Of a DNA stretch of 8,123 nt, positions 7,755 to 8,123 are shown in pieces. The translations under genes were made by a program, and so were the position numbers. This DNA comes from Paludibacter sp. (GTDB lineage Bacteria; Bacteroidota; Bacteroidia; Bacteroidales; Paludibacteraceae). The DNA is taken from the NCBI GenBank assembly GCA_028748945.1, contig JAQTOL010000131.1, positions 1 to 8,123 on the forward strand, in the 5' to 3' direction. Within the stretch, counting starts at the first letter, position 1. Each line of letters starts with the position of its first letter. The notes below the pieces were generated by a model, which did no database searches, was not told the DNA's origin, and worked only from the letters and a program-made list of their open reading frames with translations.

Positions 7755-8123
7755 ATGAATTTAAAATCAATTACAAAAGAAACCTGGACATCCATAAGGG
7801 AATACATATTTATAGCTTTTGGTTTATTGATGTACAGTTCCGCATGGAAAGGTTTTCTACTTCCTCACTTAATTACGGGTGGTGGAGTTACAGGTATCGG
7901 TGCAATCGTATTTTATGCAACGGGTATTCCTATCTCAATTACCTATTTTGCAATAAATTTTGTTTTGCTTGTAATTGCTGTTCGCTCTGTTGGTCTGGCA
8001 TTTAGCCTTCGTACAATTTATGGAGTTGCCATTCTGACGTTCTTTTTTGCGATTATACCTCAAGCTGTACCGGGGACGTTTGTCGGTGCAGATGATAATT
8101 TCATGGCATGTGTTCTGGGTGGT
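7755..8123 (+). CDS. YitT family membrane protein, 3' end missing
   Basis: Only the first 123 codons are in the window. A short basic and polar N-terminus (MNLKSITKETWTSIREY) is followed by hydrophobic segments at about 17-37, 43-58, 61-78 and 88-103, consistent with a polytopic inner-membrane protein. The glycine-rich HLITGGGVTGIGAI at 38-51 and the following YATGIP and YFAINF stretches match the YitT/DUF161 family N-terminus. Full-length members have about 280-300 residues and usually end in a cytoplasmic DUF2179 domain, which would lie beyond the right edge. Function is poorly known; some relatives are described as putative transporters. The gene starts 22 nt after the leuS stop with no terminator-like hairpin between, so read-through from leuS is likely. 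No Shine-Dalgarno sequence is visible, as is usual in Bacteroidota. Confidence 0.85.
   Translation, partial: MNLKSITKETWTSIREYIFIAFGLLMYSSAWKGFLLPHLITGGGVTGIGAIVFYATGIPISITYFAINFVLLVIAVRSVGLAFSLRTIYGVAILTFFFAIIPQAVPGTFVGADDNFMACVLGG

Noticed and set aside
5222..7770. Minus-strand open frames within and just past leuS, up to 99 codons
   Set aside because: They are shadows of leuS in other frames, with no recognisable motifs or start context.

Overview
The window looks like an AT-rich chromosomal segment from a member of the Bacteroidota, probably order Bacteroidales. Three things point there: a type IX secretion sortase (PorU) exists only in that phylum; the promoter-like boxes fit TAnnTTTG, the Bacteroidota -7 element; and start codons lack clear Shine-Dalgarno sequences. 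A Paludibacter-like or other environmental or anaerobic Bacteroidales is plausible, but genus cannot be fixed from this sequence.

Layout. Positions 1-4778 hold three genes on the minus strand, read right to left: rex (4778-4092), a fumarylacetoacetate hydrolase (FAH) family enzyme (4080-3469), and porU (3383 to beyond position 1). The porU frame is open across all 3.38 kb and is cut only by the window edge. Gaps are 11 nt between rex and the FAH gene and 85 nt between the FAH gene and porU. A 197-nt divergent intergenic region (4779-4975) follows, with a -7-like box facing each way and a 13-bp-arm inverted repeat roughly midway between them. On the plus strand, leuS (4976-7732) is followed after 22 nt by the start of a YitT-family membrane protein (7755 to the right edge).

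Function. leuS is housekeeping. Rex is an NADH/NAD+-responsive repressor. The FAH enzyme probably acts on a small 2-oxo acid. PorU removes the C-terminal sorting signal of type IX cargo at the cell surface. The most interesting point is that a redox repressor heads a possible transcription unit ending in the secretion sortase; co-transcription is an inference. No mobile element, CRISPR array, tRNA, rRNA or obvious horizontal transfer was seen, and no stretch over 200 nt lacks a gene. I see no wholly new system here.
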